Source: Muscardinus avellanarius
Taxonomy: Eukaryota; Chordata; Mammalia; Rodentia; Gliridae
Reading direction: 5' to 3'
NCBI GenBank assembly: GCA_963383645.1
Contig: OY726560.1
Location: 82,990,593 to 83,054,592 of the forward strand
Length of the DNA stretch: 64,000 bases
Position numbers and translations under genes: made by a program. A model generated the notes under the pieces. That model saw nothing but the letters and a program-made list of their open reading frames with translations. It did no database searches and was not told the origin of the DNA. Each line of letters starts with the position of its first letter. Positions within the stretch are counted from its first letter, which is position 1. Shown piece after piece: positions 20,595 through 32,289 of this stretch.

Positions 20595-20677
20595 AAAAGA
20601 AAGAAGAAAGAAAGAAAGGAAGGAAGGAAGGAAGGAAGGAAGGAAGGAAGGAAGGAAGGAAGGAAGGAAGGAAGGAA
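20595..20677. repeat. (GGAA)n/(GAAA)n microsatellite
   Basis: GAAAG-rich lead then pure GGAA repeat, on the tail of the preceding SINE. Confidence 0.95.
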
Positions 20678-21439
20678 AACATTGGAAGAAAGGGCAAAGA
20701 TGATGACTGAGGGAAGCAGTGCATCTCTGTCACTCTGAGATTTGGAGTTCAACTGCTATGAAGGCAAAGTCTAGAGAAGAGCGGGGAAAAAAAAAAAAAG
20801 AAAACTTGAAAGGTGTCAGAAACTAAGCCAGAAGACAAAACAGAGATCAGCAAAGTAGCCTGAAAGCCTTCCCTGAGGAATGACTGTGGCCACATCAGCT
20901 GCAGCAGCAGCATCTTGCCTAACCATACCAAAAATATGACCTCCAGAGACCACAGGCAAAGAAGCCAATGACTTGATGTGAAGTAAGTGGCTATAGCACA
21001 TCTGTATTATTAGCAGTCAGCACCTCATTTCACACTCCACAGAGATCCTACTGCCCAGATGCCCATCTAGAACCTGCGGCAGCAGTAGTCAAGCCCAGCT
21101 CTTCCTCCAGAGATCTAAAGCAGTGCTCAACAACACAAGTGAATTAGACTTCCCCGAAGTAGACAACCCAGTGTGACCTCAGGGATTCACACAGCAAATG
21201 ATAGACCCACAGAGTCTGAGATTATGCAGTTCACCCCTGTGGAGACGAGGGTAAAAGCTGCTGTTAGACATAGCAGAGGCACAGATTAGCAGACAGACCC
21301 CAAGGCCAATCAAGCAAAGAGGCCTACAGTCCACAGGGAGCAGCCCCCTAATAGAGCCTCCAGAGATCGTCATAGGCCCATCCAGTCATGGTTACCAGGG
21401 AGAAGTCAGACCAAACCAGCTATATCTGTGAGTAATGTA

Positions 21440-21716
21440 GATGCTTGCATATACACTGGGGCTGATCCCAGTGGCACCCACCACCTACATGGGTGGGGGG
21501 GAGAGAGAGACGCAGGCTCAGGGTCTGTGGAAAACACGAAGACCTGCACTTACACTGAATCTGGACCCAGTGATACCTGCCACCTGCATAAACAAAGAGA
21601 GACATGGGGGCAGGCCCTGTGAAGAGCTCAGACCCAGACTTGCAACAGGAGAGGGGTACCAGTGGCACTTTGCATCTGCACAAACAGAAACACCAGGTCA
21701 GGGTCCCAATCATTGA
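21440..21716 (+). repeat. Three tandem ~90-bp units in the L1-B 5'UTR
   Basis: Units start near 21450, 21545 and 21632, with the same order of motifs as in L1-A (8928-9185), so the triplication predates both copies. Confidence 0.6.
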
Positions 21717-21939
21717 AGGAGATCAAAAGTGAGGCTGAAAACTGGCATTGTTGCTATAAGATACTGAGCAAATGTGAGTGCTTGGAACATACTCAAGAAC
21801 CTAATGATGAAAGTGGATTCTAAACATCTGAAAGTGTTCACTCAGACCCAAGAGGACTGCAGAGCCCAAGTCTGCTCTGTACTCATATATCTGTAGGATT
21901 TTTGTTGTTGTTGTATTTTGTTTTTTAGTTTTTTTGGAA

Positions 21940-22000
21940 GTGTGTGTATGTGTGTGTGTGTGTGTGTGTGTGCGCGCGCATGTGTGTGTGTGTGTGTGTT
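21940..22000. repeat. (TG)n with CG interruptions
   Basis: TG repeat carrying an internal GCGCGCGCA; located in the T-rich end of the L1-B 5'UTR where L1-A has only a short TG tract. Confidence 0.92.
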
Positions 22001-22389
22001 TGCTCTCCTTCCCACCTTTTTGCAAGCTTCCCTCTTTTCTATCTACTCTTTTCATTTTGTTCCCCTCTTTTTTTTTTCTTTTCTATGTCTTGTATTAAAT
22101 CCATTTTATATCACTGTACTTAAGTACTCTAGACTGGTTATTAGAGTTCTCCTATATATTTGCTATTACTAATCTCTACTATATATACCTTATTACATTC
22201 AAACTCTCATTCTATTCAATCCTATCTGCTACTTTACCCTATTCTGGCATCTACTACTCCAGCTCCTTCCTCCTCATTCGCCCTTCACCACTGAATACAA
22301 CACAGTTTGCCCTTGTATGTACAAGCTGACATCTACAGAGTGGCTATCAAAAGTAACAAATATATGAATTTAAGAAACAAGAAATCATG

Positions 22390-23630
22390 AGAAGGAAGAA
22401 CAGCAAGGAAGAAATGAGTTCCTACAATCCTACAATAACAGAACCTGCCAACATAAAATTGCATATATTTCTGGAAGACAACTCAGAACATTAATAGTAG
22501 AAATGATATAAGATTTCTGAAAAGAATTTAGAGAAAGCTTGAAAGAAATGAAGAATTAAATAAGTCAGGTGTGGTAGTACATGCTTGCAATCCCAACATT
22601 TGAGAGGCTGAGACCAAAGGATTGTGGTTCACGGACAGCCTCAGCTACTTAGCAAGGCCCTTCACAACTCAGTGAGACCCTGTTTCAAAAAAATAAAAAA
22701 GACTAAAAAACAGGGCTGAGAGTGCAGCTTTAAGGTAGAATTCCCCTGGGTCCCATCCCCAGTACCACACAAAAAAAGAAGAATTAAATAATCAAAGATT
22801 CTGACACCCTCAACAGGTATCAAAAAGAAGCTCATCCACGAAGGATGAAATAAATGAAGTGAAGGCATCAATACAAACTATAAACAGTGAACTCAACCAC
22901 ATGGAGAATAGAACCTCACTCTAGAAAATGACCACTCCAAAAATGAATGAATAGTATATAATTTAGAAAAAAAATTGACAATAAGAATTGGACATTGAAG
23001 AGATACGGGCCAGTTTTGAAAAGCTTATCTAAGAATAATGGGCATAGAGGAGAAAAATATAAGCTGAAACCAAGGGAACCAATAATCTTTTCAGGGAGGT
23101 AATATCATAAAATTTTCCAAAATAGAAAAAGAGGTCAAAACACAGGTAGGGGAAACATATAGAACCCCCATTAAACAAGATCAGAGAAAGATTCACAATG
23201 CCACATAGTAATCAAACTAACAAAAGTAGAAGCCAAAGAGAGAATCTCAAAGGCAATGAAAGTAAAAGACCAAATGACATTCATAGGCAAACCAATGAGA
23301 ATTACTCCAGACTTCCCAAACCAAGTCATGAAAGCCTGGAGCAGCATATTCTAAACTCTGAAAGAAAATAACTTCCAATCAAGACTATTATATTCTACAC
23401 AGCAAAAAACATATCTCAAATTTGATAGAGAAATAAAAGCCTTCCATGATAAACAGAAACTGAAAGAATTTATGTCTTCCAAACCAGAATATTTTCTCCA
23501 AAATATTCAAAGAGAATAATTACAAAGAAAAATTAGCAAATAAACTCTAGATCCAGAGAACATAATTTCCATCAAACAAACAAATAAGCAAAGAATAAAA
23601 ACACTACTTCAAACAGAAGTTATAACTCAA
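22390..23630 (+). pseudogene. L1-B ORF1 remnant
   Basis: Same order of blocks as copies A and C (coiled-coil region near 22830-22930, 'TTTTCCAAAATAGAAAAAG', then C-terminal domain near 23420-23500 with 'ATGATAAACAGAAACTGAAA'). Interrupted by a SINE and by several stops and shifts. Confidence 0.7.
22562..22778 (+). mobile_element. B1-dID SINE in L1-B ORF1
   Basis: 'CAGGTGTGGTAGTACATGCT' start, complete; flanking 'GAAGAATTAAATAA' words at about 22549 and 22778 form the target duplication. Confidence 0.92.
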
Positions 23631-23631
23631 A

Positions 23632-23845
23632 ATGGCCATGTGTGATGGTGCATGCCTATAATCTCAGTACTTGGTAGTCTGACACATGAGGATCACATGT
23701 TTGCGGCAAGCCTCAGCTACTTAATGAGGCCCTCCCAAAATTAGTGAGACCCTATTTCAAAATAAAGGATAAAAAATAGGTCTTGTGGTATAACTCAGAG
23801 GTAATATACCCCTGGGTTCAATCCCTAGTATTGAAAAAAAAAATT
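23632..23845 (+). mobile_element. B1-dID SINE between L1-B ORF1 and ORF2
   Basis: 'GCCATGTGTGATGGTGCATG' start; ID half 'AACTCAGAGGTAATATACCC', A tail. Copy C carries a SINE at the equivalent place (37683) but it is a separate insertion candidate, see findings. Confidence 0.88.
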
Positions 23846-23869
23846 TAAATGTTAGAAATTAAAAATCTC

Positions 23870-26130
23870 TCAGTCTCACTGAATATAAATGGCCTCAACT
23901 CCCCAATCAAAAGACATAAGGTGACAAATGGGTTAAATAACACAATCTATCTATATGCTGCCTGCAAGAAACATACTTTACAAGTAAAGCTACTCACCAT
24001 CTAAAGATAAAGGGCTGGAGCAAGCAATCTATGCTAATGAAACTCAAATACAAGCAGGAGTAGCAACTCTCAGACAAATCAACCTTCAAGCCTAAGCTTA
24101 CCAGAAAGGGCAAACAGGTCACTTTTTATTGGTAAAATGAACAATCCAACAAGAGGAAATACTGATAGTCAACATTTATGCCCCAAATGTAGGCACAACC
24201 ACTTTCATAAAACAAACTCTTAATGACATTAAGCCAAATATAGATCCCAATTAAATAATATTGGGAGACTTCAACACTCCTCTCACATGACTAGTAACCA
24301 CACAAAAGGTCAGTAAAGATGCCTCAGACCTAAAGAACACCATAAACTAAATAGATTATTAGACATATGCAGAGTATTCCAACCAACTATAGCTGAATTT
24401 ACATTTTTTTCAGCAGCTCACAGTACCTTCTCCAAAATAGACTACATTCTGGGCCACAAAGTGAGCACTAGCAAATTCAAAAAGTTTGATATAATTTCCT
24501 GCATCAAATCAAACCACAATGGAATGAAACTATATAGTTGAAATCAATTATAAGAAGACCCAGAGAAATCATATAAAAACATGTAGACTGAACATCACAC
24601 TCCTGAATGAGGAATGGGTCATAGAAGAAATAAGGGGAGAAGTAAAAATCCACTGGGAAAAAAACCCAGTAAACACTTCTAGTCACAATATCGCACAAAA
24701 AATAAAATACTTAGTAATAAACCTAACCAAGGAAATAAAAGACTTCTACAAGGAAAATTATAAAACATTGAAAAAAGAAATCAAAAAAGACCTTAGGAGA
24801 TGGAAAGATCTTCCATGCTCTTGGATAGGCTGAATAAATATCATAAATATGGCCATTATTCCCAAAGTGATCTATAGATTAAGTGCAACACACATTAAAT
24901 TATCAAGATAATTCCTCACAGACATAGAAAAAGCAGTTCTTAAATTCATTTGGAACAACAACACCAAAAAAATAGCCAAAGTAGTTCTCAGCAACAAGAA
25001 TCACCAGAAGGCATCACAATACTTGACTTTATACTACAAAATCATAGCAATAAAAAGAGCATGGTATTGGCACAAAAACAGACACATAGACCAATGGAGC
25101 AGAATAGAAGACTCAGAAAAAAATCTACACAGTTACAGCCAATTGATTTTATCAAAGAAGCCAAAAACATAAACTGGAATAAAGACAGCCTCTTCAACAA
25201 ATGATGCTGGCAAAACTGGTTAACCATATGCAGAAAAAATGAAACTAAACCCTACTTTCTCACTATACATAAAAGTCAATTCAAGGTGATCAGATACCTG
25301 GAAATTAGACCAGAGACCTTGTAGCTACTTGAAGAGGGCACAGGACCAACACTCCAATATATAGGTATGGGTAAAAACTTTCTCAACAAGACACCAAGGC
25401 ACAAGAAACTAAAAAGTGGGTCAATATGTGTGACTGCATTAAACTGAAGAGCCTCTATACAACAAAGAAAACTATCAAGAACCTCAACAGAGATCTGGCA
25501 GAATGAGAGAAAATTTTTGCCAACTACTTCTCTGATACAGGACTAACATCCAGAATATACAGAGAATTCAAGAAACTCAACACTAAGAAAACAACCCAAT
25601 CAAAAAATGGGCAAGTGAACTGAATAGATACTTCATAAAAGAAAAAATTCAAATGGCCAATAAATGTATGAAAAAATATTCAACATCATTAGCAATCAGA
25701 GAGATGAAAATGAAAACTACTCGGAGATTTCACCTAACTCCAGCTAGAATGGCAATCATTAAAAACACAAACAACAACAAATGCTGGCAAGGGTGTGGAG
25801 AAGTGGGAATTGAAAATTAGTGCAACCACTTTGGGAAACAGTATGGAGGATCCTCAGAAGAAGGAGAAAGAATCTATCATATGATCTAGCAAATCACTTC
25901 TGGATAGATACCCAAAAGAATGGAAATCAAACTACCAAACTAATGCATGTATATCTATGTTCATAGCCACACAATTCACAACTGCCCAACTATGGACCAG
26001 CCAATATTCCCATCAACAGATGAATGGATTACAAAACTATGGGATATGTACACAATGGAATTTTACTCAGTCATAAAAAAAGAACAAAATTATGTCATTT
26101 GCAGGGAAAATGGATGGAACTGGAGAAATT
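23870..26130 (+). pseudogene. L1-B ORF2 remnant: endonuclease plus C-terminal part, RT core deleted
   Basis: Endonuclease region 23870-24660 (nucleotide blocks 'CCTGCAAGAAACATACTTTA', 'CAAACCACAATGGAATGAAA'). At about 24665 it switches to the late ORF2 segment ('AGTAATAAACCTAACCAAGG'). The C-terminal part is readable at 24950-25204 (FIKEAKNINWNKDSLFNK) and 25947-26135 ([20 protein letters not shown]), with the Cys-region between them. The active-site motif of the reverse transcriptase is missing. Inactive. Confidence 0.82.
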
Positions 26131-26134
26131 TATA

Positions 26135-26483
26135 GTAAGATTTTCACGTTCCACAATATGTAAAAAGTCAGATGTTTTCCCTAATGTGCAGAAGCTAGAG
26201 AGAAAATGGGACATAGGAGGGACTCCAGACACAGAAGGAGAACCTTAGATGAGTAAAGATGACCTGAGGTTGATGGTCGGGGGGAAGAAGGAAGCACCCT
26301 AATGTCCATGATGTACATTCACAAACATATAAAAGTCAATCACTAAGCTGAACACAAGAAGAGGAAGGGGAGGGAATGGAGTGGGAATTGGAGAAGGACT
26401 AAATGTGCATGCATGCCTTTACCATCCTGTACTTCATAATGATGTATGATTACAATGCACCAATAAATAAAAAATAAAAACAT
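26135..26483 (+). mobile_element. L1-B 3'UTR and polyA
   Basis: GA/GG-rich 3'UTR ('GGAAGGGGAGGGAATGGAG'), 'TACTTCATAATGATGTATGA', then 'CACCAATAAATAAAAAA'. This is the reverse complement of the 3'UTR type at 56.65 and 57.57 kb. Confidence 0.85.
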
Positions 26484-26617
26484 TAAAAAGCTTTTCTCGT
26501 GAGACCATTTCATACTTTATTAGATTTTTATTTAATTTACTGTGTAATTTTAACTATATATATTAAAATTGTCTATTCAAATTTTAGCAATTTTATAATC
26601 CAAGTTAAAATTTAATT

Positions 26618-26760
26618 ATTTTTTGGTACTGATGTTTGAACCCAGGGGCATTCTACCACTAAGCTATACCTCCAGCCCCCCCCCTTTAAATTTTGCAACA
26701 GAGACTCGCTAAGTTGCCAAGGCTTATCTCAAACTTGTGATCATCTAAATTTCTTAGTCT
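26618..26760 (-). mobile_element. B1-dID SINE, antisense, 5' part missing
   Basis: 'GTACTGATGTTTGAACCCAG', 'TACCTCCAGCC', linker, start of the 7SL half. 26761-27029 holds nothing I recognise. Confidence 0.82.
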
Positions 26761-27029
26761 TCTTTTGAATTAAACTCTAAAGGGAAAAATCCTTATTTAC
26801 CACTACAAATATTTTCCTTGCCTAAACACTACCTTGATTGAAGTATAACTTGGGCTAGATACCTAGATTACTGACTACCTGGTGAACTTCACTCTGCTAA
26901 TATTGCCAGACAAAAATATCACAGTGTTTGTTCTCAGTTTTCTCATATTTGTCATGAAAGTGGAATCAGTTTTGAAAGCTTTACAAAGCTATGCATTTGT
27001 AAAAGATTTTTACATTTAAAAAATAACTT

Positions 27030-27555
27030 TATAAAAACTTTACTGACAAAAAATAATGATATATCTTTATGGCATACAGTGTAATGTTTTGGTATGTTTA
27101 TACATTGCATAATGATAAACCCAAGATACTGAGGTTACCATCCATCTCAACATTTATAATTTCTTGGTAATGAGAACATTCAAAGTCCTGTCTTCTAGGT
27201 ATTTGGGGCTATACAGTGCAACGTTGTTAACTATAATTACCCTCTGTGTAACAGCACCAACATTATTCCTCCATTCTGGCTGTGATTTCATAACTCTTAA
27301 CAAACTCTTCATGTAGTCCTTCCTGCCCACTCTTTCTAGCCTTTGTCAACCACTGTTCTGCTCATTAGTTCCATAAATTCAGCTTTTGTTAAGATTTCAC
27401 ATATAAGTGAAATCATGTGGTCTTTGTGTTTCTGTTCCTGGTTTATTTCAATTTACAGTGATATGCAGCTTAACCCATGTTCCTGCGAATGACAGAATTT
27501 CATACTTCCTGAAGCCAAATAGTATTGCATTGTATGTACATACCACATTTATTTT
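27030..27555 (-). mobile_element. Ancient L1 3'UTR, antisense
   Basis: 'GGCATACAGTGTAATGTTTT', 'TTGTTAACTATAATTACCC', 'CTTTGTCAACCACTGTTCT' and 'AAGTGAAATCATGTGGTCTT' are well-known blocks of old mammalian L1 3' ends, reversed. Confidence 0.75.
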
Positions 27556-27559
27556 TCCA

Positions 27560-27700
27560 GTCTGGCCTCAAACTTAAGATCCTCCCGTCTCTGCCTGCCA
27601 AGTACTGGGATTACAAGCATGCACAACTGTGCTCTGCCTCATGTGTTTACTTTTGAGATGGGGTCTGGCTATGTTGCCCAGGCTGGCCTTGAACTGGACT
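27560..27700 (-). mobile_element. B1/Alu-like SINE fragments, antisense
   Basis: Reversed 7SL-type words 'TCTGGCCTCAAACTTAAG', 'GCCAAGTACTGGGATTACAA', and a second 'GGGGTCTGGCTATGTTGCCC' block. No ID half is visible; may be a B1 monomer plus fragment. Confidence 0.65.
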
Positions 27701-28194
27701 CGGTCTCTGGAGGAACAGGGACATTTTATCACACCTGAAGACAATGTTATTTGCAGCAAATGAGATCCAGTTGTAGTGAAAATTTGGTTTGCACTGCACT
27801 AGCAGGAATTCTCATGAAGTACACAGTAGGATCTGGGCCTGAAGATCCCTGGTTTCCCCCAAAGCCAGCCTGTCTTAACCCTCCCCAGGTTAGCTCCACT
27901 GGTGGCCAAGTCCATGCTCCAGTAAGCAGTGGCCTGCCAAAACTTCCTGACTTGAGAGCAGAGATTTAAGAGCTTTCTGGTAACTGTTGGATTAAACCCT
28001 TGACTTCTGGAAGCAAGTTGCTAAAAGTCTTAAACTTTCTGGCATAGGCACATAGTTTGAAAGACTCAGATGCCTAATACCTAACTGAAATAGTACAATT
28101 CCAAGAATATCAAATTAATTTTAATTATCTTCTCTTCAGTCTCTAATTATTTTTCATGCATTGATGGTACCAGAGTTTAATGCCCTTTTAAAAA
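27701..28194. other. No recognisable feature
   Basis: Short open frames only, no known repeat. Confidence 0.45.
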
Positions 28195-28378
28195 GTTTTT
28201 ATAGTTTGTTAGGTGGTGTATGCCTGTAATCTTAGCTACTAGGGAGGCTAAGGTAAGAGGATCACAGGTTCAAGACCAACCTAGTAATTTGGCAAGAACC
28301 TGTCTCAAAATAAAAAGGGCCAGGAGTGTAGCTCAGTGGTAGAGTGCCCCTGGGTTCAATCCCCAGTATACCCCCTTC
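28195..28378 (+). mobile_element. Old B1-dID SINE
   Basis: 'GGTGGTGTATGCCTGTAATC' left half, ID half 'GTAGCTCAGTGGTAGAGTGC' close to the ID consensus. Confidence 0.88.
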
Positions 28379-28379
28379 C

Positions 28380-28391
28380 GTGTGTGTGTGT

Positions 28392-28435
<44 letters not shown>
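28380..28435. repeat. (TG)n microsatellite
   Basis: TG repeat with one A interruption after the SINE. Confidence 0.95.
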
Positions 28436-28438
<3 letters not shown>

Positions 28439-28504
28439 CCAATAACTACTGTATTTGAGAATATCATACATTTAAACCAAATTTTATCAAAATATGCAAA
28501 AAGT

Positions 28505-28585
28505 ATGCTATTGATATAGTTCAGTAATAGAGCACTTGCCTAACAGGTACAAGGCCCTGGGTTCTGCCCTCAGCACACCCAAATA
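28505..28585 (+). mobile_element. Stand-alone ID element
   Basis: 'TAGAGCACTTGCCTAAC', 'AAGGCCCTGGGTTCTGCCC': A-box and B-box regions of a tRNA-Ala-derived ID. Followed by a TA/CA-rich tail including (TA)n 28660-28696. Confidence 0.82.
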
Positions 28586-28647
28586 CATACATATATACAT
28601 GGATATACACACATATTTTTGGTATAAACAAATATATACTTTCAGTA

Positions 28648-28699
<52 letters not shown>

Positions 28700-30165
28700 C
28701 ATGTAATATTGTAAGTAGCTTTTAAAGATTTTTCCATATTCACTCAGCTCTTTCTCTCTATTGCAGTCTCCTTGCTTTCCTTGTACAAAAAAGAGCCAAG
28801 GTATTGGAAAGTGAGCTCAGCCGGCAGGCGCCTGGGACAGGAGGATCCCAAGGTCCTGGGGTCCTCCCCAGGCTTGCATTACATAAACTGCTGTGAGAGT
28901 TAATGCCTTTCTCCATGTGACTCATGATTGTGCCAATCCTTCCAGAGGGGATAAAAATACACTGGATTACGGCATTGCAACGTTTGCAATTCCCAAGGAA
29001 GAAATGGCTCTAGACGTGTATGCACTGAGCTGGCAGCCTGTGCGCCCCAGTGTGTCCAAAAGCTGCTGGAAGCTGGACAGTTTGTGCTGCGAGGCTAGGA
29101 CAGGAAGCTCTCCGCGTTTCTGCAGCCGTGGTTGGCTTGAGATAATACCATTGTATACTCAACCCAGCGACCGCTCCCATTGCTGAGAGCCGGGACCTGG
29201 CGTCTGGCTCCTTGGCTGCAGGCCAGGCTGAGGTCCTGCCGTCTGAAGGCAGGGTGTGCGTCCCCTCCCAGGCGGCCCTCACACACAGTGTGGGCCACAC
29301 CTCACCTTCCAGAGGAAATCTGGCCAGAAAGCCAGACTTCGTGACTTCTCCTTTATGAGCTTCGCCCACCCCCAACCCTTGCCTGGCTTTTGTTTTCCAC
29401 TTGGGTGCAGTGGGGGTGTCGCCTGCATTCTAATAGCACTCGGAGTCCCAGGCAGGGAAGAAGTTGATGACAGGGTTATTGGAAAGATACAGTATCTTGC
29501 CATGCCCTGCTGCTCTCAGCGCTCCTACCAACTATGAGCTCAAGGAGCTTGCACGAGATGACAAATTCGCCAAGGACTGTTCTAGACAGATTTAGTAGCA
29601 ATAGTGTTTGATTTTAACTGGACATTGTTCTAGACACACAAAGGAGTTCAAGGATATGATGTCGGGTCTTGCCCTTCTCCAGCCTCCCTTCCCTCCTCTC
29701 CAAGTGGTCAAGGTTCTCTGGGAAAATGGATGAAACCATCTGGGAACATTCTCACAATAAAATACTATACGCACACACCTAAAAAATTTAAAGATTTTCT
29801 TTCTAGTTGTATCAAGATTATAACTCAAATCTACAGAAATCAGAGAATCAAACTTATGTTGACAGTTTCATTAAAACCCTCCAGCAGAGGACAAACAATG
29901 CAAGACTGTTCCTATCAGTGCTGTCAAAATGAGCGGGTTTTGGAGAAGCAGATGTGATCTTTCAGGCCAACAAATTTTCTAAATAATTTCTTAGTATAGA
30001 AGGTGAAATGATAATTTTAGATTGGCTTCTAGTTTTAATTTTTACACATAGAACAGAATTAAAGATGGAATCAAATAAAAAGCGTGGTGGCCTTTATGTG
30101 TCTGCAAAGCCCATGATTCCACAGGTGGGAATGAACACAGTCCCAGCTCTGCTGCCTGCAGCTTC
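28700..30165. other. Longest stretch with no recognised repeat; GC-richer part 28890-29540
   Basis: No SINE, L1 or LTR motif recognised. The 28890-29540 part is clearly GC-richer than its surroundings, and contains an AP-1/MARE-like GTGACTCATGA at 28916-28926. Overlapping short open frames occur on both strands (28893-29186 plus, 29010-29375 minus, 29256-29537 plus), as expected by chance in GC-rich DNA; no domain is seen. Possible regulatory or exon-containing DNA, unproven. Confidence 0.35.
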
Positions 30166-30167
30166 AG

Positions 30168-30262
30168 GATGGAGGTGAATTATTTGATGTGTCAAAGACT
30201 GTTTCCTCATGGATTGAAAGGAGGAGGATGACAATACCCACTTCATAGGCTACTGACAGTGA
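30168..30262 (+). mobile_element. MIR fragment
   Basis: 'AAAGACTGTTTCCTCATGGA' and 'GGATGACAATACCCACTTCA' match the middle of a sense-oriented MIR. Confidence 0.65.
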
Positions 30263-30292
30263 AGAGATTGTGCAAGCTATCACAGGGTGACA

Positions 30293-30388
30293 TGGGCTTT
30301 GGTCTGACTCAGTGGTACAGTGCTTGCCTAGCACATATGAGGTCCTGGGTTCAATCCCCAGTATAAACAAACAAACAAATGAACAAAC
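30293..30388 (+). mobile_element. Stand-alone ID element
   Basis: 'GACTCAGTGGTACAGTGCTT', GCCTAGCACATATGAGG, 'TGGGTTCAATCCCCAG', tail (AAAC)n. Good match to ID with both promoter boxes. Confidence 0.88.
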
Positions 30389-30494
30389 ACATATTTCTAA
30401 AAATTCCTCTTTACACAGTGAACACAATCACCTAGATAGTAGTGTTCGTGGTGTTCAAGACAGTAAACGTGGTCAGCATGAGCTTCAGAAAACA

Positions 30495-30676
30495 CTGAAG
30501 CCAGGCATCATGGTGATTTCAGGTCTTTGGAGACTGAAATAGGAGGATAGCGAGTTCAAGGCCAGCCTCAGCAACTTAACTTAGCAAGATCTAACTTCAA
30601 AATAAAAAAATAAAAATGGCCGGAAATATAACTCAGAGGTAGAACCCCCATCTGGGTTCAATCCCAAGGACCACAC

Positions 30677-30726
<50 letters not shown>
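30495..30726 (+). mobile_element. B1-dID SINE with (AC)n tail
   Basis: 'CAGGCATCATGGTGATTTCA' start; ID half 'GGTAGAACCCCCATCTGGG'; AC repeat 30675-30726. Confidence 0.85.
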
Positions 30727-30727
<1 letters not shown>

Positions 30728-30791
30728 TAGTTATAAGCAGAAAGAACCAATGACAAGGAAATATTAGGAATCAAGTCAGATAAGGAAAATA

Positions 30792-30792
<1 letters not shown>

Positions 30793-30825
<33 letters not shown>

Positions 30826-30910
30826 ACGCACCTGTGTGGTGATAGCATGAAACCCAAAGCCTGGCACATGCTAGGCAAGTTCTCTGCCACTGAGTGACAC
30901 CCCTAGCCCT
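30793..30910 (-). mobile_element. (TG)n plus ID element, antisense
   Basis: TG run 30793-30823, then 'TGGCACATGCTAGGCAAG' and 'TCTGCCACTGAGTGACACC', a reversed ID. Confidence 0.8.
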
Positions 30911-31254
30911 GAATTTACTTTTAATAGACATTTCTAAGGTCACAGAAATTATGCTAACAGTAGTACAACAAGCAAGATATGAACCTACTGTCCAGGGTCT
31001 GCAAAAGTCATTGGGCTCCAGATAAATAAAGAAAACAAAAAGAAATGGCACATGATTTCCAAGTTGTAATCAGAAAGCCAAACCACAAAAACAGATGGGC
31101 CTATGAGGAGATGCAGGCGCTAAGCGGGTTGAAGATCTGAAAAGTACAAAAGCCCAGGAGAGACAGGACAGAAGAAGGCAGCCCGCGGTGGGGGGCAAGA
31201 TTGGCTCTCTCGTTCCTTATACCCAGCTTTGTAAACCTGTGAGCAGCTACTAGA

Positions 31255-31405
31255 GAGGATTTTGAATGTTCCCAATGCAAAGAAATGATAAATGTCTGAG
31301 GTAATGGCTATGCTAAATGCCCTGGCCTGGATCATTATACATTGTGTTGAAATATTACACTGTATCTTTTAAGTATGTACAATTATGTGTCAATTAAAAA
31401 TAAAA
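31255..31405 (+). mobile_element. Ancient L1 3' terminus
   Basis: 'AAAGAAATGATAAATGTCTG', 'GATCATTATACATTGTG' and 'GTACAATTATGTGTCAATTA' are typical of an old L1 3' end, sense. Confidence 0.7.
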
Positions 31406-31417
31406 AACATTTTTTGC

Positions 31418-31620
31418 ATGCGTGGTGCTGAGGGTTGAACCCGGGGGCATTCTGCCTTTGAGCTATATCCCCAGCCAGATTTTTTATTTTTATTTTAACA
31501 GAGTTACACTAAGTTGCAGAGGGCCTCACTAAGTAGCAGAGGCTGTCCACAAACCCCAATCCTCCTATCTCAGCCTCCCAAGTACTGGGATTACAAGCAT
31601 ATGCCACCATGCCTAGCCTA
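31418..31620 (-). mobile_element. B1-dID SINE, antisense
   Basis: 'GTGCTGAGGGTTGAACCCGG', 'TATATCCCCAGCC', 7SL half ending 'CACCATGCCTAGCC'. Confidence 0.9.
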
Positions 31621-32289
31621 AAACAACATAATTTTAAAAGTGAGTTGGGATCAGTTAACTCGGGGTCAGGAACCAAGAGGAAGGGAAGTTAAACTCCAGC
31701 AACCTGGAGAATATGAACCCGCATGCCTCCGACAGTCAGATGACCTAGGGAAGTTACTTTTTTTGAACAATGATATGAAAAGGAGAACCAGGCTCAATCC
31801 TTATATAAAGGTGAAAGACAAAGGCATTTTCTCTCCAGTTAAAACAGAAAAAAAGGAGGAGGAGGGAGAGGAGGAAGAGGAGGAGACAGCTCAGGGCGTT
31901 AAACAGATAGGTTGGCTTAATTTTCCTATCTGCAAGGATATTATATTTAAAAGTCCATATATCAATATGCAGCCAAGAAGACTGTGGGAAGAGGAAACCA
32001 TTCCAGACCAATTTCATTTCCGTCTCTGATAGACAGTGAGACCCTGTAATAAAGGCAGAACAATGGCTGTGACATGTGCTCCAGGCCTGGGCGAGGGAAG
32101 CCAGGAGCCCAGAGGGCTTCCTCCTGTTTCCTCAGCCGGCCCCTCCCTGCCACCTGCCCATGGGCGCTGCTTCTCCTCAAGCTCCCTGGCCTGTGCTGCT
32201 TGTGTTTAGACTGGTTTGCAGAGACACGCGTGTTGCTTATCGGGTTTAAGTGGCAGTAAAGATTCTGCAGGTATGAGTGAGTAGAATTT
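31621..32289. other. No recognisable feature
   Basis: Purine-rich GGA run at 31850-31890. A 129-codon open frame (31640-32029) shows low-complexity E-rich sequence and no domain, so it is not called. Confidence 0.45.

Larger units (their letters stand above)
20706..26483 (+). mobile_element. LINE-1 copy B: 5' end to 3' end, with internal ORF2 deletion
   Basis: Begins 'ACTGAGGGAAGCAGTG' like copy A, with a 5'UTR to about 22370, ORF1 to about 23630, ORF2 from 23870, and a 3' end at 26453-26483 ('GATTACAATGCACCAATAAA' then A/T tail). SINEs sit at 22562 and 23632. In ORF2 the endonuclease part stops near 24660 and the text jumps to the late ORF2 region, losing the reverse transcriptase core. No convincing target duplication found. 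Confidence 0.9.

Noticed and set aside
28505..28585. tRNA-Ala gene candidate (ID element; likewise 30293, 41827, 50385)
   Set aside because: Promoter boxes are tRNA-like, but the arms do not fold as a mature tRNA and each has a SINE-type A-rich tail.
31640..32029. 129-codon plus-strand frame as a gene
   Set aside because: Low-complexity Glu-rich stretch from a GGA run; no domain, no splice or start context.
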